A stretch of 64,000 bases of DNA from Alkalibacillus haloalkaliphilus (lineage in GTDB: Bacteria > Bacillota > Bacilli > Bacillales > Alkalibacillaceae). Below are positions 6,754 to 15,095 of this stretch, one piece after another. Each line of letters starts with the position of its first letter. Position 1 is the stretch's first letter. The notes under the pieces are model-generated. The model worked only from the letters and a program-made list of their open reading frames with translations. It had not been told where the DNA came from and ran no database searches. The stretch spans positions 1-64,000 of the forward strand of contig NZ_BJYA01000012.1 of the NCBI RefSeq assembly GCF_007991275.1, read 5' to 3'. The translations under genes were made by a program, and so were the position numbers.

Positions 6754-7875
6754 ATGGGAGGAAATAATAATAAAAACTTACTATGGCTTATTTTATTAGA
6801 AATACTTAAAAACAAGAAAGTAAAAATCGTGCTCATCTCTACACTAACAATCACGTTGTTATTGACACTAGTTATTACAATTTCCATTTTGCATTCTATT
6901 CATAAAAGTGAATTTGAACAAAAAGAAGCTATAAAACTTGACTCTATTATGATACTGGGATCACAAGGGGCAACTGGGTTAGAAAAAGAATCTATGACGC
7001 AAGATTTTCAATTGAGGACAAGAGGTTTTACAAAAAGTTTACAAATTATCCCGGAAAGAGATTCATTAATATTTAGTTATGGGTTAGATGCAAAGTCTTA
7101 TCCTTATGCATATTTCAGTGGATTTGTTGAAATTAATGAACAAGGTGAAGATACAAAGTATAGGCTTTCAAGGGAACATGACTTTTCACCAGTCAGTGAC
7201 AACTTTCATGTATACCAAGACTTTATTTTGACTGTTTCTAGTTCAGTCTTAGGTAATGAGATTGGAATTTTCGACCTTGATGCTGAAGAGTTTGTGAAGA
7301 GACAAGAGGTGAACGGTGATTGTCAAAGCTTAACTGGACTGAATGAGCAGGCATATGTATCGTGTGAGAATCGTGATGGTGATATGACAATATATGAAAT
7401 TGATTTAATTCAGTTTACGATCGAAGAGACGATTCAAGTAAGGAATAGCCGTATAGTGGATATGACTTTGACGGAAGAACATGGGTTATTAGCCGCTATT
7501 GTTCAGAACGATAGGTATTTCCTAACGCAAATTGATGATACTTCAATGGACAAGCTTACTAGGATGGAAGATACGGAAATAACCCTAATAGCTGCAAACC
7601 AAAATAGTATTTATATGTTAAAGGAAGATTTGGGCTATGAGGAAAATACAAAATATGTAGCATCTTATGATATTGAAATGGATGATCATAAAATGGTTTC
7701 TTTAGAGGATGATATCGCAACAATAGATATAGAAGCGGTAGACGATCACATTTATGTAATCAGCCGAGATTTTGATATGGGTTATTATTTATTGGTTATG
7801 AACCATGATCTAGAAATTACAAATCAGTATCAATTAGAGAATATTTCCCCATGGAGAGTTGTTGTTGAACCCTAG
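6754..7875 (+). CDS. Membrane-anchored extracellular protein, propeller-like
   Basis: A 373-residue protein. A basic N-terminus and one TM helix (about residues 24-48) are followed by about 320 extracellular residues with recurring strand patterns such as IYEIDLIQFTIEET and YVASYDIEM, typical of beta-propeller-like repeats. No known domain is recognised. It follows the DUF2628-like gene by 26 bp and overlaps closely with the next gene, so these are likely co-transcribed. Two Cys (near residues 190 and 206) could form a disulphide. Confidence 0.55.
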   Translation: MGGNNNKNLLWLILLEILKNKKVKIVLISTLTITLLLTLVITISILHSIHKSEFEQKEAIKLDSIMILGSQGATGLEKESMTQDFQLRTRGFTKSLQIIPERDSLIFSYGLDAKSYPYAYFSGFVEINEQGEDTKYRLSREHDFSPVSDNFHVYQDFILTVSSSVLGNEIGIFDLDAEEFVKRQEVNGDCQSLTGLNEQAYVSCENRDGDMTIYEIDLIQFTIEETIQVRNSRIVDMTLTEEHGLLAAIVQNDRYFLTQIDDTSMDKLTRMEDTEITLIAANQNSIYMLKEDLGYEENTKYVASYDIEMDDHKMVSLEDDIATIDIEAVDDHIYVISRDFDMGYYLLVMNHDLEITNQYQLENISPWRVVVEP

Positions 7876-7914
7876 GGTGTGAAAGAAAAGTTTCTAGAAT
7901 TAGGGAGAGGTCTT

Positions 7915-8139
7915 ATGGATTTAATCATTGGTATATTAGGATTTGCTTTTTTTATTGCAATTCATTTCATCCCATCTTATATAGCGATTAAGAGAAACAA
8001 GCATAACCGCGTCATGATATTTTGTATTAATGCTTTTTTGAGCTGGAGTGTGGTTGGGTGGTTTACAGCACTTTACTTAGCGTTAAAGGACGACCCACAA
8101 GACAAGATGTATAATGCAGTGAAACCAAAAAGAATGTAA
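7915..8139 (+). CDS. Imm_superinfect-like small membrane protein
   Basis: A 74-residue protein. AGGGAGAGG followed by a 4-bp gap places the start at ATG 7915 rather than the upstream GTG 7879. Two TM segments flank a basic loop (AIKRNKHNR), followed by SWSVVGWFTALYLAL. This is the pattern of the superinfection-immunity family named after phage T4 Imm, common as a small membrane protein in bacteria. The actual role here is unknown. Confidence 0.7.
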   Translation: MDLIIGILGFAFFIAIHFIPSYIAIKRNKHNRVMIFCINAFLSWSVVGWFTALYLALKDDPQDKMYNAVKPKRM

Positions 8140-8141
8140 GG

Positions 8142-8165
8142 CTCGTCACTAGGCGAGTCTTTTCT
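8142..8165 (+). terminator. Rho-independent terminator
   Basis: GGCTCG and CGAGTC arms are followed by TTTTC, directly after the stop of the small membrane protein. Confidence 0.65.
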
Positions 8166-8239
8166 TTCGTTTGGCTTTAGTTATTACTTTTACGTTCTAG
8201 TCATAATATGAGTTTGTGTACAAAGGAAGGTGATTAAGG

Positions 8240-8650
8240 GTGGTTAACATGTCTTTTATCCTAAGAAGGTTAGCAGGAGGATTCATTGATCATGTGATTC
8301 TAACCTTGGTAATATTACCAATTGTCATATTCAGTGAACACTTAACTAATCAAGTTAATTTAGATTGGCCGAGCTTTTATACGTTAGTAGCTTTAATTGT
8401 TATCTTTTATTTTTTATATGGATTATATTTTGAAAATAAAACATCTCAAACAATTGGGAAAAGAGTCATGAAACTTCAAGTTGTCGATTCAAGAACTGGA
8501 TCGACTGAAATATCAACTAAGCAATTAGTCATAAGGAATTTATTTCGTCCAATTGATTATGTTGCTGGCTGGGGTGTTATACCGATCATTCTCTTCAGAA
8601 AGAGGTTGGGTGAGTTTATCTCGCAAACTGAAGTTAAAAAAGTGCAGTAG
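8240..8650 (+). CDS. RDD family membrane protein
   Basis: A 136-residue protein with AAGGAAGGTG before GTG 8240. Typical RDD features: RRLAGGFIDHVIL near the N-terminus (Arg and Asp of the family name), a TM hairpin, TIGKRVMKLQVVD in the loop, and a final TM segment with LFRPIDYVAG. The family is widespread and its role is mostly unknown, with some members linked to ion transport. A fragment of another RDD gene lies at 13042-13161. Confidence 0.8.
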   Translation: MVNMSFILRRLAGGFIDHVILTLVILPIVIFSEHLTNQVNLDWPSFYTLVALIVIFYFLYGLYFENKTSQTIGKRVMKLQVVDSRTGSTEISTKQLVIRNLFRPIDYVAGWGVIPIILFRKRLGEFISQTEVKKVQ

Positions 8651-8697
8651 AAACGTTCAGAAGTTACTGTTGTTTTGTATCGAGAAGGAGAGAGGAA

Positions 8698-9269
8698 ATG
8701 GCTTTAGAAAATGAACAATTAATTTTAGTAGATAAATTGAATAAAGTAGAGCTAAGTGGCTTTGCTCGTTTAAATGAGTATCTTGTAAAAAATGGTGAAG
8801 GTGAGCAGATTTTAAGAATCGAAGAAAGAAGTAAACGGATTTCGACTAGGTTACTTTCTTCAGTAAGGCGTTCATTTGAAATGGTGGTATTCCAAGGGGA
8901 TAGAGAATATATATAAGACTACAGAAACCATTTAGGCTAACTAACCATAAGTTGGATATTCATGATGATGAAGGTTTATTAGGTAGTATAGAAAAATCGT
9001 TTATAGAAAATAGGTATATCGTAAGGGATAAGGATCAAGAACCATGTTTTGAATTGTCCTCTAGTATTGTTTGGGCTCGTTCCTTTAATATTGAAAATAT
9101 GAGTCGGGAAGAAGTAGGGGTTATTGAAAAGAAATGGCCTGATAATATTAATCGGTTAGTTAAAAGTGATAACTTCTTCGGTATGAAAATAGATCATCAG
9201 TTGTCAGTAGAATATAAAAAGATATTACTAGGAGCTATCATTTTAATAGATTTTATTCACTTTAATTAA
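8698..9269 (+). pseudogene. Scramblase-like (LURP/PLSCR fold) gene with frameshift
   Basis: Two ORFs in different frames (8698-8916 and 8952-9269) form one product. The first ends at GDREYI, where the DNA is a TA dinucleotide run. Removing one TA unit gives EYIRLQKPFRLTNHKLD and runs directly into the second ORF. The product resembles bacterial phospholipid-scramblase-like proteins (ELSGFARLNEYLV, then KPFRLTNHKLDIHD). A terminator follows. It may be a true break or a slippage-variable repeat. Confidence 0.7.
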
Positions 9270-9282
9270 GCTGATGTAAATA

Positions 9283-9316
9283 AAAGAAGACTCGCAGAAT
9301 GGCGAGTCTTCTTTTG
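9283..9316 (+). terminator. Strong rho-independent terminator
   Basis: AAGAAGACTCGC pairs perfectly with GCGAGTCTTCTT, followed by TT. It ends the scramblase-like transcript. Confidence 0.85.
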
Positions 9317-9340
9317 TAGTGATGATGGAGAAGTTTGTGA

Positions 9341-9426
9341 GTATAGATCAGCTCAAGAGTAACCGGTTCAGAGACCTATGAAAGATATAGAAATTAACTA
9401 TGCAAGAGATATCCAAGATGTCTTGA
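9341..9426 (+). pseudogene. Broken second copy of the toxin-core sequence
   Basis: About 85 bp match positions 2-95 of the window: GTATA-ATCA, GCTCAAGAGTAACC, GTTCAGAGACCTATGAAAG and TATGCRAGAGATATCCAAG. A 2-bp deletion where the first copy has ATATATGG shifts the frame. It lies in the 400-bp gap before the M4 protease and marks the far end of the island. The remainder of the gap (9430-9610) shows only an inverted repeat ATTTCG-caaaa-CGAAAT near 9476. Confidence 0.8.
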
Positions 9427-9616
9427 TGTTTTGGTTGTATTTCCCTTTATAAACTAGTTCATACCTCCTGTGAAAATTTCGCAAAACGAAATATCATACT
9501 TTAGTAGCGACATAGACTCATGCATTGATATCAAAGCTTTCGGACGCCTTTATATTCGCTATTTATACAACTTTTAGACTACTATTATAATTTTCTGAAT
9601 ATAATGAATATTAATC

Positions 9617-9645
9617 ATGACAACCTATTTTTTCCAGTCTATAAT
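9617..9645 (+). promoter_or_regulatory. Sigma-A-type promoter of the M4 protease
   Basis: ATGACA (-35), a 17-bp spacer and TATAAT (-10) lie 32 bp upstream of the protease start codon. Confidence 0.6.
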
Positions 9646-9676
9646 TATAGTTAATTAATAGATTGGAGGGAATAAT

Positions 9677-11353
9677 ATGAAAAAGATGAGAAAAACGACA
9701 TCTATTGTATTAGCCTCAACGTTATTGTTTGGAGGATTTCATACAAGTTATGCTTTAATGGAAGATGGAGATGTTCAGGTTCCAAGTACAGTTGCTCAAC
9801 AAAAAGTTAAGGAGTTACCTGATCATGTACCAATTTTTGTGCAAGAAAAGCATGCAGAGCGATTTGGAAGTAGCGATGTGAATAGTGCAAAAGCATACTT
9901 GGGAACAAAAAAGAGTGAACATGGTATACAACAAGTAGAAGAAAACTTGAAGGCTAAGGAAGTTCAAGAAGATGAACTGGGAATGACGCATGTCCGGTTT
10001 GCTCAGGAAAAAGATGGAGTTCCAGTAGAGGGAGCGGAAATTATTGTTCATTTTAATGATGAAAATGAAGTGACCTCTATGAATGGTCATATTAGCGATG
10101 ATTCCTTTTTAGATGGGTTTGAAACAGAACCTAGTCTAAGTGAAGAAGAAGCGATAGAACTTGCTAAATCTTCGGTAGGTGCGCCAGATGATTTAACGTA
10201 TGAACCAGAGTCTGAACTTGTTATTTATCCTTTTGGTGAAGATCATTACCTAACACATAAAGTGAATGTGAATTTTATGTCAGGTGAACCGGGTAATTGG
10301 TATGTGTATGTTGATGCACATGATGGACAAGTTGTTGATCAGTTCAATGCATTACACCCTGTTGAAGAATACGAAGATGCAATGGAAGGCCATAAAGGTG
10401 TTGGAACTGGTGTTCACGGTGAACATCGAGACGAACTTCATATGTCACGAGTGAAACCAGATAAAGGTGGCACTATGTTTATGCTAGCGGACCATTCACA
10501 TGAAGGATTAGAAGGTATATATACTTATGATTATAATACTGGAGAGCTAGCGGAAAATAATAGTGCATCTTTTAAAGATGAATACCACCATCCAGCGGTA
10601 GATGCTCATTACAATTCAGAAGTTGTTTATGAGTACTATAAAGATGAACATGATCGCAACTCTTTAGATGATGACGGTATGGCGATTATATCCTATGTAA
10701 ATTACGGAACTGATTTTAATAATGCTTTCTGGAATGGGCGTCATATGACTTACGGAAATGGTGATGGCGATTTTATGGTTCCTCTATCGGCAGGACTTGA
10801 TGTTGCTGCACACGAAATGACTCACGGTGTGATTACAAATACTGCGAACTTAGTTTATCGGAATCAACCAGGGGCATTGAATGAGGCATATGCTGATATT
10901 TTCGGTGCAATTATTGATGATGAAAACTGGGAGATTGGTGAAGATATTATGGGTCCAGGTGCTATTGCAGATGGGCGCACAGCTCTTCGCAGTTTAAGTG
11001 ACCCAAGTAAGTTTCCGGTAAATGAAGCTTACATCCCTTATGGAAATGGCGATGGTTTATACCCATCTCACATGGATGAGTATTACGATTTGCCACTTCA
11101 TTTGGATAATGGTGGTGTACACATTAACTCTTCAATTATTAACCACGCAGCTTATTTAACTGCACAAGAGATTGGAAGAGATGCTTTAGGTCAAATTTAT
11201 TACCGTGCACTTGTTCACTATTTAACGCCTTATTCTGACTTCCAAGAAGCTCGTCAAGTGCTCATTCAGTCTGCCATAGATCTATATGGTGAAGGTAGTG
11301 AAGAAGCTTTAGCAACAGCTAGTGGTTTTGACCAAGTTGGAATTTATGAATAG
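9677..11353 (+). CDS. Secreted thermolysin-like M4 neutral metalloprotease
   Basis: A 558-residue preproenzyme. The signal peptide spans about residues 1-27 (KKMRKTT, hydrophobic core, then TSYA). The propeptide (FTP and PepSY regions, to about residue 225) is followed by the M4 catalytic domain. Zinc ligands are His379 and His383 in HEMTHG and Glu403 in NEAYADIFG, with Glu380 the catalytic base. The NGGVHINSSIINHAAYL segment carries the second catalytic His. It degrades proteins outside the cell. It is monocistronic, with its own promoter and a strong terminator. The mature part is acid-rich. Confidence 0.93.
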   Translation: MKKMRKTTSIVLASTLLFGGFHTSYALMEDGDVQVPSTVAQQKVKELPDHVPIFVQEKHAERFGSSDVNSAKAYLGTKKSEHGIQQVEENLKAKEVQEDELGMTHVRFAQEKDGVPVEGAEIIVHFNDENEVTSMNGHISDDSFLDGFETEPSLSEEEAIELAKSSVGAPDDLTYEPESELVIYPFGEDHYLTHKVNVNFMSGEPGNWYVYVDAHDGQVVDQFNALHPVEEYEDAMEGHKGVGTGVHGEHRDELHMSRVKPDKGGTMFMLADHSHEGLEGIYTYDYNTGELAENNSASFKDEYHHPAVDAHYNSEVVYEYYKDEHDRNSLDDDGMAIISYVNYGTDFNNAFWNGRHMTYGNGDGDFMVPLSAGLDVAAHEMTHGVITNTANLVYRNQPGALNEAYADIFGAIIDDENWEIGEDIMGPGAIADGRTALRSLSDPSKFPVNEAYIPYGNGDGLYPSHMDEYYDLPLHLDNGGVHINSSIINHAAYLTAQEIGRDALGQIYYRALVHYLTPYSDFQEARQVLIQSAIDLYGEGSEEALATASGFDQVGIYE

Positions 11354-11372
11354 TAAATAATAGTCAATCAGA

Positions 11373-11406
11373 GGTCTTAAGTCAAATGTGGCTTAAGACC
11401 TTTTTG
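11373..11406 (+). terminator. Rho-independent terminator of M4 protease
   Basis: GGTCTTAAG and CTTAAGACC arms with a 10-nt loop and five T after the stem. Confidence 0.85.
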
Positions 11407-11495
11407 TTTTTACTATAAATTCTCCATTGTCATGTTTGTTTTCGGCTTTTAATAAAATATTGTATGAAGTCAGAAAGCTGAATGGAGAGAGAGAA

Positions 11496-12359
11496 TTGAG
11501 TTCACAAACAGGGCCGAGAATTTTCCGTATGGATGAGGAGCTTGTTGAAGATTATATAGGTAAGAAGTATTGGTATTATATAAAAAGTTTTACCGATATG
11601 AACAGAAAGCAGTCGAAGCTTTCATGGAATTTTGCTGCGTTTTTATTTGGGGTTATGTGGTTAGCTTATCGGAAAATGTACCGTCATGCAGTAGCTTTTG
11701 CATTTCTCAAAGTTGTTATAGTCGGCGTATTAGTTTATCGGCAGTTGCACGAACATTCTACAGACTGGTTTTTATTAGCTATAGTTGGTGTTATTTTTGC
11801 CACGCATTTAATTATTGGAGCTTTAGGAAATCAATTTTATATGGTTCATGTTTATCGCAATGTTAAAATTTTAGCTTACACACCCGTTTCAAGGGAAGCG
11901 CAAGTGACAGGAGCAGAAAAGACCGGGCAAACGTCTTTGTTATCTAGTGTTCTAGCGTTGTTAGCATTAGCGGTTGTCAGTATGGCGTTGTTGATCGTTG
12001 TGGATGCAATTGAAGACAGGATTGAAGAAGCACAACCTGTTGGAGTAGAGCCTAGAAGTTATTATTCACCGGTAGACATTGTGAGTCGTTCAACGATTGA
12101 AGGTGACGGACGCACGGTTGGTGAAGTGCTTGAAAATCAATTTATGTTTGGACAATGGAATACGAACGACCTTGAAGGAGTAACAGAAGAAGTTGTCTAT
12201 AACGGAACTTTACTACAAAGAGATGAAATTTATGAAGTCACGCTAGTGTTTGAAGTAAACCCTCATGCTTATCAAGCAGTAATGTCAGAGGTGCTAGTGG
12301 ATGGCTATTTGTTGACCGGTGATGAAGCCTGGAATTTGTTAAATAACTTGTTTAAGTAA
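11496..12359 (+). CDS. DUF2628-like membrane protein, paralogue of the 5810 gene
   Basis: TTG 11496 after GAGAGAGAG is a better start than the upstream TTG 11427; ATG 11529 is an alternative. The protein (287 residues) has the entry block RKQSKLSWNFAAFLFGVMWL, then several TM segments and a C-terminal acidic domain ending VDGYLLTGDEAWNLLNNLF. The same order occurs in the 5810-6727 protein, where the end reads LDGTPLAQEELEHMYFEIF. The two differ from ordinary DUF2628 proteins by this shared extracellular tail. Function unknown. Confidence 0.65.
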   Translation: MSSQTGPRIFRMDEELVEDYIGKKYWYYIKSFTDMNRKQSKLSWNFAAFLFGVMWLAYRKMYRHAVAFAFLKVVIVGVLVYRQLHEHSTDWFLLAIVGVIFATHLIIGALGNQFYMVHVYRNVKILAYTPVSREAQVTGAEKTGQTSLLSSVLALLALAVVSMALLIVVDAIEDRIEEAQPVGVEPRSYYSPVDIVSRSTIEGDGRTVGEVLENQFMFGQWNTNDLEGVTEEVVYNGTLLQRDEIYEVTLVFEVNPHAYQAVMSEVLVDGYLLTGDEAWNLLNNLFK

Positions 12360-12409
12360 TACAATAGTTGTCATGAGAGCTTTTAGATGTACAAGGTGGT
12401 GAAGATCAA

Positions 12410-13012
12410 GTGTCAAAAGACATGTGGAATGAGAACTTTTCAGAAGAGAAGTTTATTTATGGTAAAGAACCGAACGAGTTTGTTAAAGCTTATAGCGGTG
12501 TAATTCCTGAAGGGGCAAAAGTCGCTTGTTTTGCTGAAGGTGAAGGGAGAAATGCTGTTTATTTAGCTGAAAAAGGATATGATGTTTCGTCTTATGACCA
12601 ATCAGAGGTTGGGTTAGAGAAAACGAAAGAATTAGCTAAAGAAAGACAGGTTGATGTTAAAACGAATGAAAAAGACCTCATTATAGAGACGGTGGAGGCG
12701 AATTTATATGACGCGGCAGTTATGGTGTTTGGACATGTGCCAAAACAAAATCAATCGTTCTTCATTCAAAATTTAATTAGGTCTGTAAAGCCTGGTGGGT
12801 TTGTTATGTTTGAAGTATATTCACATCATCAACTCCCTTATCAATCAGGTGGTCCGAAGTCAGAAGAGTTGTTGTATCATCCTAAAGAAGTATTAGACTG
12901 GATAGAACCGTATAAATGCCTCCATTATTACTATGGTGAAGCTGAAAGGTATGAAGGCGATCGTCATTACGGGTTAAGTCATGTTATACAAGTTATTATC
13001 CAAAAAAATTAA
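12410..13012 (+). CDS. Class I SAM-dependent methyltransferase
   Basis: A 200-residue protein starting at GTG 12410 after AAGGTGGTG. The Rossmann SAM-binding motif is VACFAEGEGRNAVYLAEKGY (residues ~42-61), with an acidic residue in SSYDQSEVGLE and the post-motif VKPGGFVMFEVYS. N-terminal WNENFSEEKFIYGKEPNEF is typical of the TehB-like/small-molecule group. The substrate cannot be told from sequence. Single gene with a terminator. Confidence 0.8.
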   Translation: MSKDMWNENFSEEKFIYGKEPNEFVKAYSGVIPEGAKVACFAEGEGRNAVYLAEKGYDVSSYDQSEVGLEKTKELAKERQVDVKTNEKDLIIETVEANLYDAAVMVFGHVPKQNQSFFIQNLIRSVKPGGFVMFEVYSHHQLPYQSGGPKSEELLYHPKEVLDWIEPYKCLHYYYGEAERYEGDRHYGLSHVIQVIIQKN

Positions 13013-13044
13013 CGAATTGCCGCTAATAAGGCGGCAATTCGTTA
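13011..13044. terminator. Bidirectional hairpin between convergent genes
   Basis: AACGAATTGCCGC and GGCGGCAATTCGTT form a stem of 13 bp or more. A run of A on its left gives a T-tract on the minus strand, so it best fits termination of the leftward transcript, and may serve both directions. Confidence 0.7.
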
Positions 13045-13161
13045 ACTATATTGAGATAATTCATAAGGCTCATTATAGGTGACATATGTTTTAGCGATTA
13101 GATCATGGAGCGAGCGTTTATCCTCTCTAAATACAACCATGAGCTTGACTAAAAGTATTAT
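13042..13161 (-). pseudogene. RDD protein C-terminal remnant
   Basis: The minus strand reads MVVFREDKRSLHDLIAKTYV, then a short tail and a stop. The HDLIAxTxV block is the usual RDD family C-terminus. Upstream in frame only eight more codons (IILLVKL and others) precede a stop, so the gene has lost its N-terminus. It lies directly downstream of the Mrr-like gene on the same strand. Confidence 0.6.
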
Positions 13162-13187
13162 TTAGAGCGAGTCAGTCCCATATTTAA

Positions 13188-13820
13188 TTATTGAATTTGC
13201 AAAAGCTTAAAAGGTTGATACATTTGTCCACCTTTTGTTTCGGCTGTTACTTCATTAATTAGTTTCATCAAGTCTTTCCCATTAATTAATTTAACTGATT
13301 GTGAATGGATCTGCTCTTCGAAATCACCTGTTGTAATGAAGAAAGCGATCGAAGCATTTGACTGTTCAAGTGATGACTCACATTTTCTCACTTCTTCTGG
13401 TGTGACGGTAATATTTTCGCCATTTCGGCAGACGACAGTTGCAAAGAAGTCATCAAACGAAACAATTAAATCTTCACAAGGCTTTCCATTTGGTTCTGTC
13501 ACAAAAGCGTTATAACCCATTTGTACGAACAGATCACTAATATATTGTTCAAATTCATTGGGAGACATTTGTTTTAATTGTTTAAGCTCACCATGTTTTT
13601 GTAAGTATTGTCTTCTATATTCAATCATACGTGCCCGCTTACGCTCGTTTAAGTAGGAGCGAGCAAAGTAGATTAACACGAGTACACCAGCTGTTGCAAC
13701 CCACGCAATACCTGGAATGTTAAATGTCCATTTAAGTAAGTCAAATGTTAAAGCTACTATAAATACACCTATTAGAATTGCGATTAATAGTGGATCTGCC
13801 TTTTTCCTTCTTTTATTCAC
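13188..13820 (-). CDS. Membrane-anchored Mrr-type restriction endonuclease-like protein
   Basis: A GTG at 13820 preceded by AGAGGTGAAAGG fits best; an in-frame ATG at 13910 has no RBS. The protein (~210 residues) has two TM helices near the N-terminus, a basic helix, then an Mrr_cat-like domain: MSPNEFEQYISDLFVQMGYN, later CEDLIVSFDDFFATVVCRN and a C-terminal VKLINGKDLMKLI. In true Mrr enzymes the central motif is GxD-xxxxQxK; here the QCK is VVCRN, so the nuclease may be inactive. Membrane-tethered Mrr-like proteins are common in Bacillaceae, role unknown. Confidence 0.65.
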   Translation of the reverse strand: MNKRRKKADPLLIAILIGVFIVALTFDLLKWTFNIPGIAWVATAGVLVLIYFARSYLNERKRARMIEYRRQYLQKHGELKQLKQMSPNEFEQYISDLFVQMGYNAFVTEPNGKPCEDLIVSFDDFFATVVCRNGENITVTPEEVRKCESSLEQSNASIAFFITTGDFEEQIHSQSVKLINGKDLMKLINEVTAETKGGQMYQPFKLLQIQ

Positions 13821-14002
13821 ACCTTTCACCTCTACATTATTATGTCCAAAAGAGATGAAATAACCCATTTTACCACTACCTTTGAGTAACATTCGCACGT
13901 TAGTTAACATAAACGGTGGGAAGTTGAGAAGATTTCCTTTTTAAAATGTTCCAAATCATAGTAGAATGTATGTGGTAATAAAGACATTAAGAGGTGTTTA
14001 AA

Positions 14003-14242
14003 ATGCTAGTTAGAGTTAACTTTATGCTTTCAATATCTGTTTTCCTTTTAATTGTGTTAAATTATTTTACTAATACGGTAAACACGTCGCCACTACTTAT
14101 TACATCATTAATAGGGTTATTAGTCTTATTAATTGGTGTTGAGAATTTTAAATCTGGTTCAAAGTTTAATGGCGTTTCTTTCATGGTGGCATCCGCATTA
14201 TTGTTTGTAGTTGTTGTATTAATAGCCTTAGGTATTGTCTAA
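14003..14242 (+). CDS. DUF3953-like small membrane protein
   Basis: A 79-residue protein with GAGGTG six bases before ATG 14003. Three hydrophobic stretches, with the loop GVENFKSGSKFNGVSFMVAS between the second and third, match the DUF3953 pattern (GLEEFQKGRK). Function unknown. It ends one base before the end of the convergent CHY gene. Confidence 0.55.
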   Translation: MLVRVNFMLSISVFLLIVLNYFTNTVNTSPLLITSLIGLLVLLIGVENFKSGSKFNGVSFMVASALLFVVVVLIALGIV

Positions 14243-14572
14243 TTATAATTCAAAGTAAAGATGGTAATGCATCTGGCAGTTTATATTAAATTGAGCGTTA
14301 CATTTTGGGCAATGTGTCCCGTGGTTCGTGTATTCATGAATTGTTAATTCATTACCACATGAACCACATAAAATTGCTTTCGTATCTCTTTCATCCTTGG
14401 CCCATTTCTCGATCGCGTGGCTCGTATGTTCCTCATGGCACTTATAGCAAGGAAAATATTCTTTACAACATTTAAACTTAATCGCAATCCGATCAACTTC
14501 GGTGTTGTAATGGTTGCATCGCGTTTCTTGATCTATACTTCCGAATACATTTTTCCCATGTACAAGCATCAT
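14243..14572 (-). CDS. CHY zinc finger protein
   Basis: A 109-residue protein. Cys/His ligands in order: RCNHYNTEVD, KFKCCKEYFPCYKCHEEH, ILCGSCGNELTIHEY, HCPKCNAQF and CQMHYHLYF. This is the CHY zinc finger, which binds three zinc ions. Eukaryotic relatives act in mitochondrial protein import (Hot13) and ubiquitination; the role of short bacterial forms is unknown. AAGGAGAGG precedes ATG. Confidence 0.85.
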   Translation of the reverse strand: MMLVHGKNVFGSIDQETRCNHYNTEVDRIAIKFKCCKEYFPCYKCHEEHTSHAIEKWAKDERDTKAILCGSCGNELTIHEYTNHGTHCPKCNAQFNINCQMHYHLYFEL

Positions 14573-14581
14573 AACCTCTCC

Positions 14582-14854
14582 TTATTTTCTTAACTTTCTA
14601 ATTGATAATAAAATCATCCCAACTCCAGCTATGGAGAATAAAAGGCTGATATAAAAAAGGTATGTAAATCCGAGCTCTATAACGGCCAATACTGATGTCA
14701 CAAGCATAACAAAGGTAAAGAAAGAGGATGTTTGTAGTTCTCTCATGGCTCGGCTTGTTGACTTACCTCGCATTCGATCTACTATTACTAAAATTAAGAA
14801 CAAAACAATCCCCGTTACAATCATGGTAGTCCATACATTACTGATTAGTTCCAC
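14582..14854 (-). CDS. Small membrane protein, unknown
   Basis: A 90-residue protein with a GTG start after GGAAGGTGAGG. Three hydrophobic segments (residues ~8-25, 44-63 and 66-85) are separated by a basic loop (DRMRGKSTSRAMRE). It lies 9 bp upstream of the CHY gene on the same strand, likely the same operon. No family recognised. Confidence 0.5.
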   Translation of the reverse strand: MELISNVWTTMIVTGIVLFLILVIVDRMRGKSTSRAMRELQTSSFFTFVMLVTSVLAVIELGFTYLFYISLLFSIAGVGMILLSIRKLRK

Positions 14855-15095
14855 GGTGCCTCACCTTCCTTTTCTACTAATTTATCATAGTTTTAAAATA
14901 TAAACTTGCATTTTATGTTATTAATCGAAATTTAAAGAATATTGTCGAAATTCAATCTAAACCCTAGGTCAGGTATATATTACTCAATCTTTTGACTGTT
15001 TTTAAAGTTAATATGACCTCTACGTAATTTGTAGAATGTGGTGTAATCAAATAGAATAAACTTGGTTTTGTTCTTGGTGAGAGGGGTGTAAAAAC

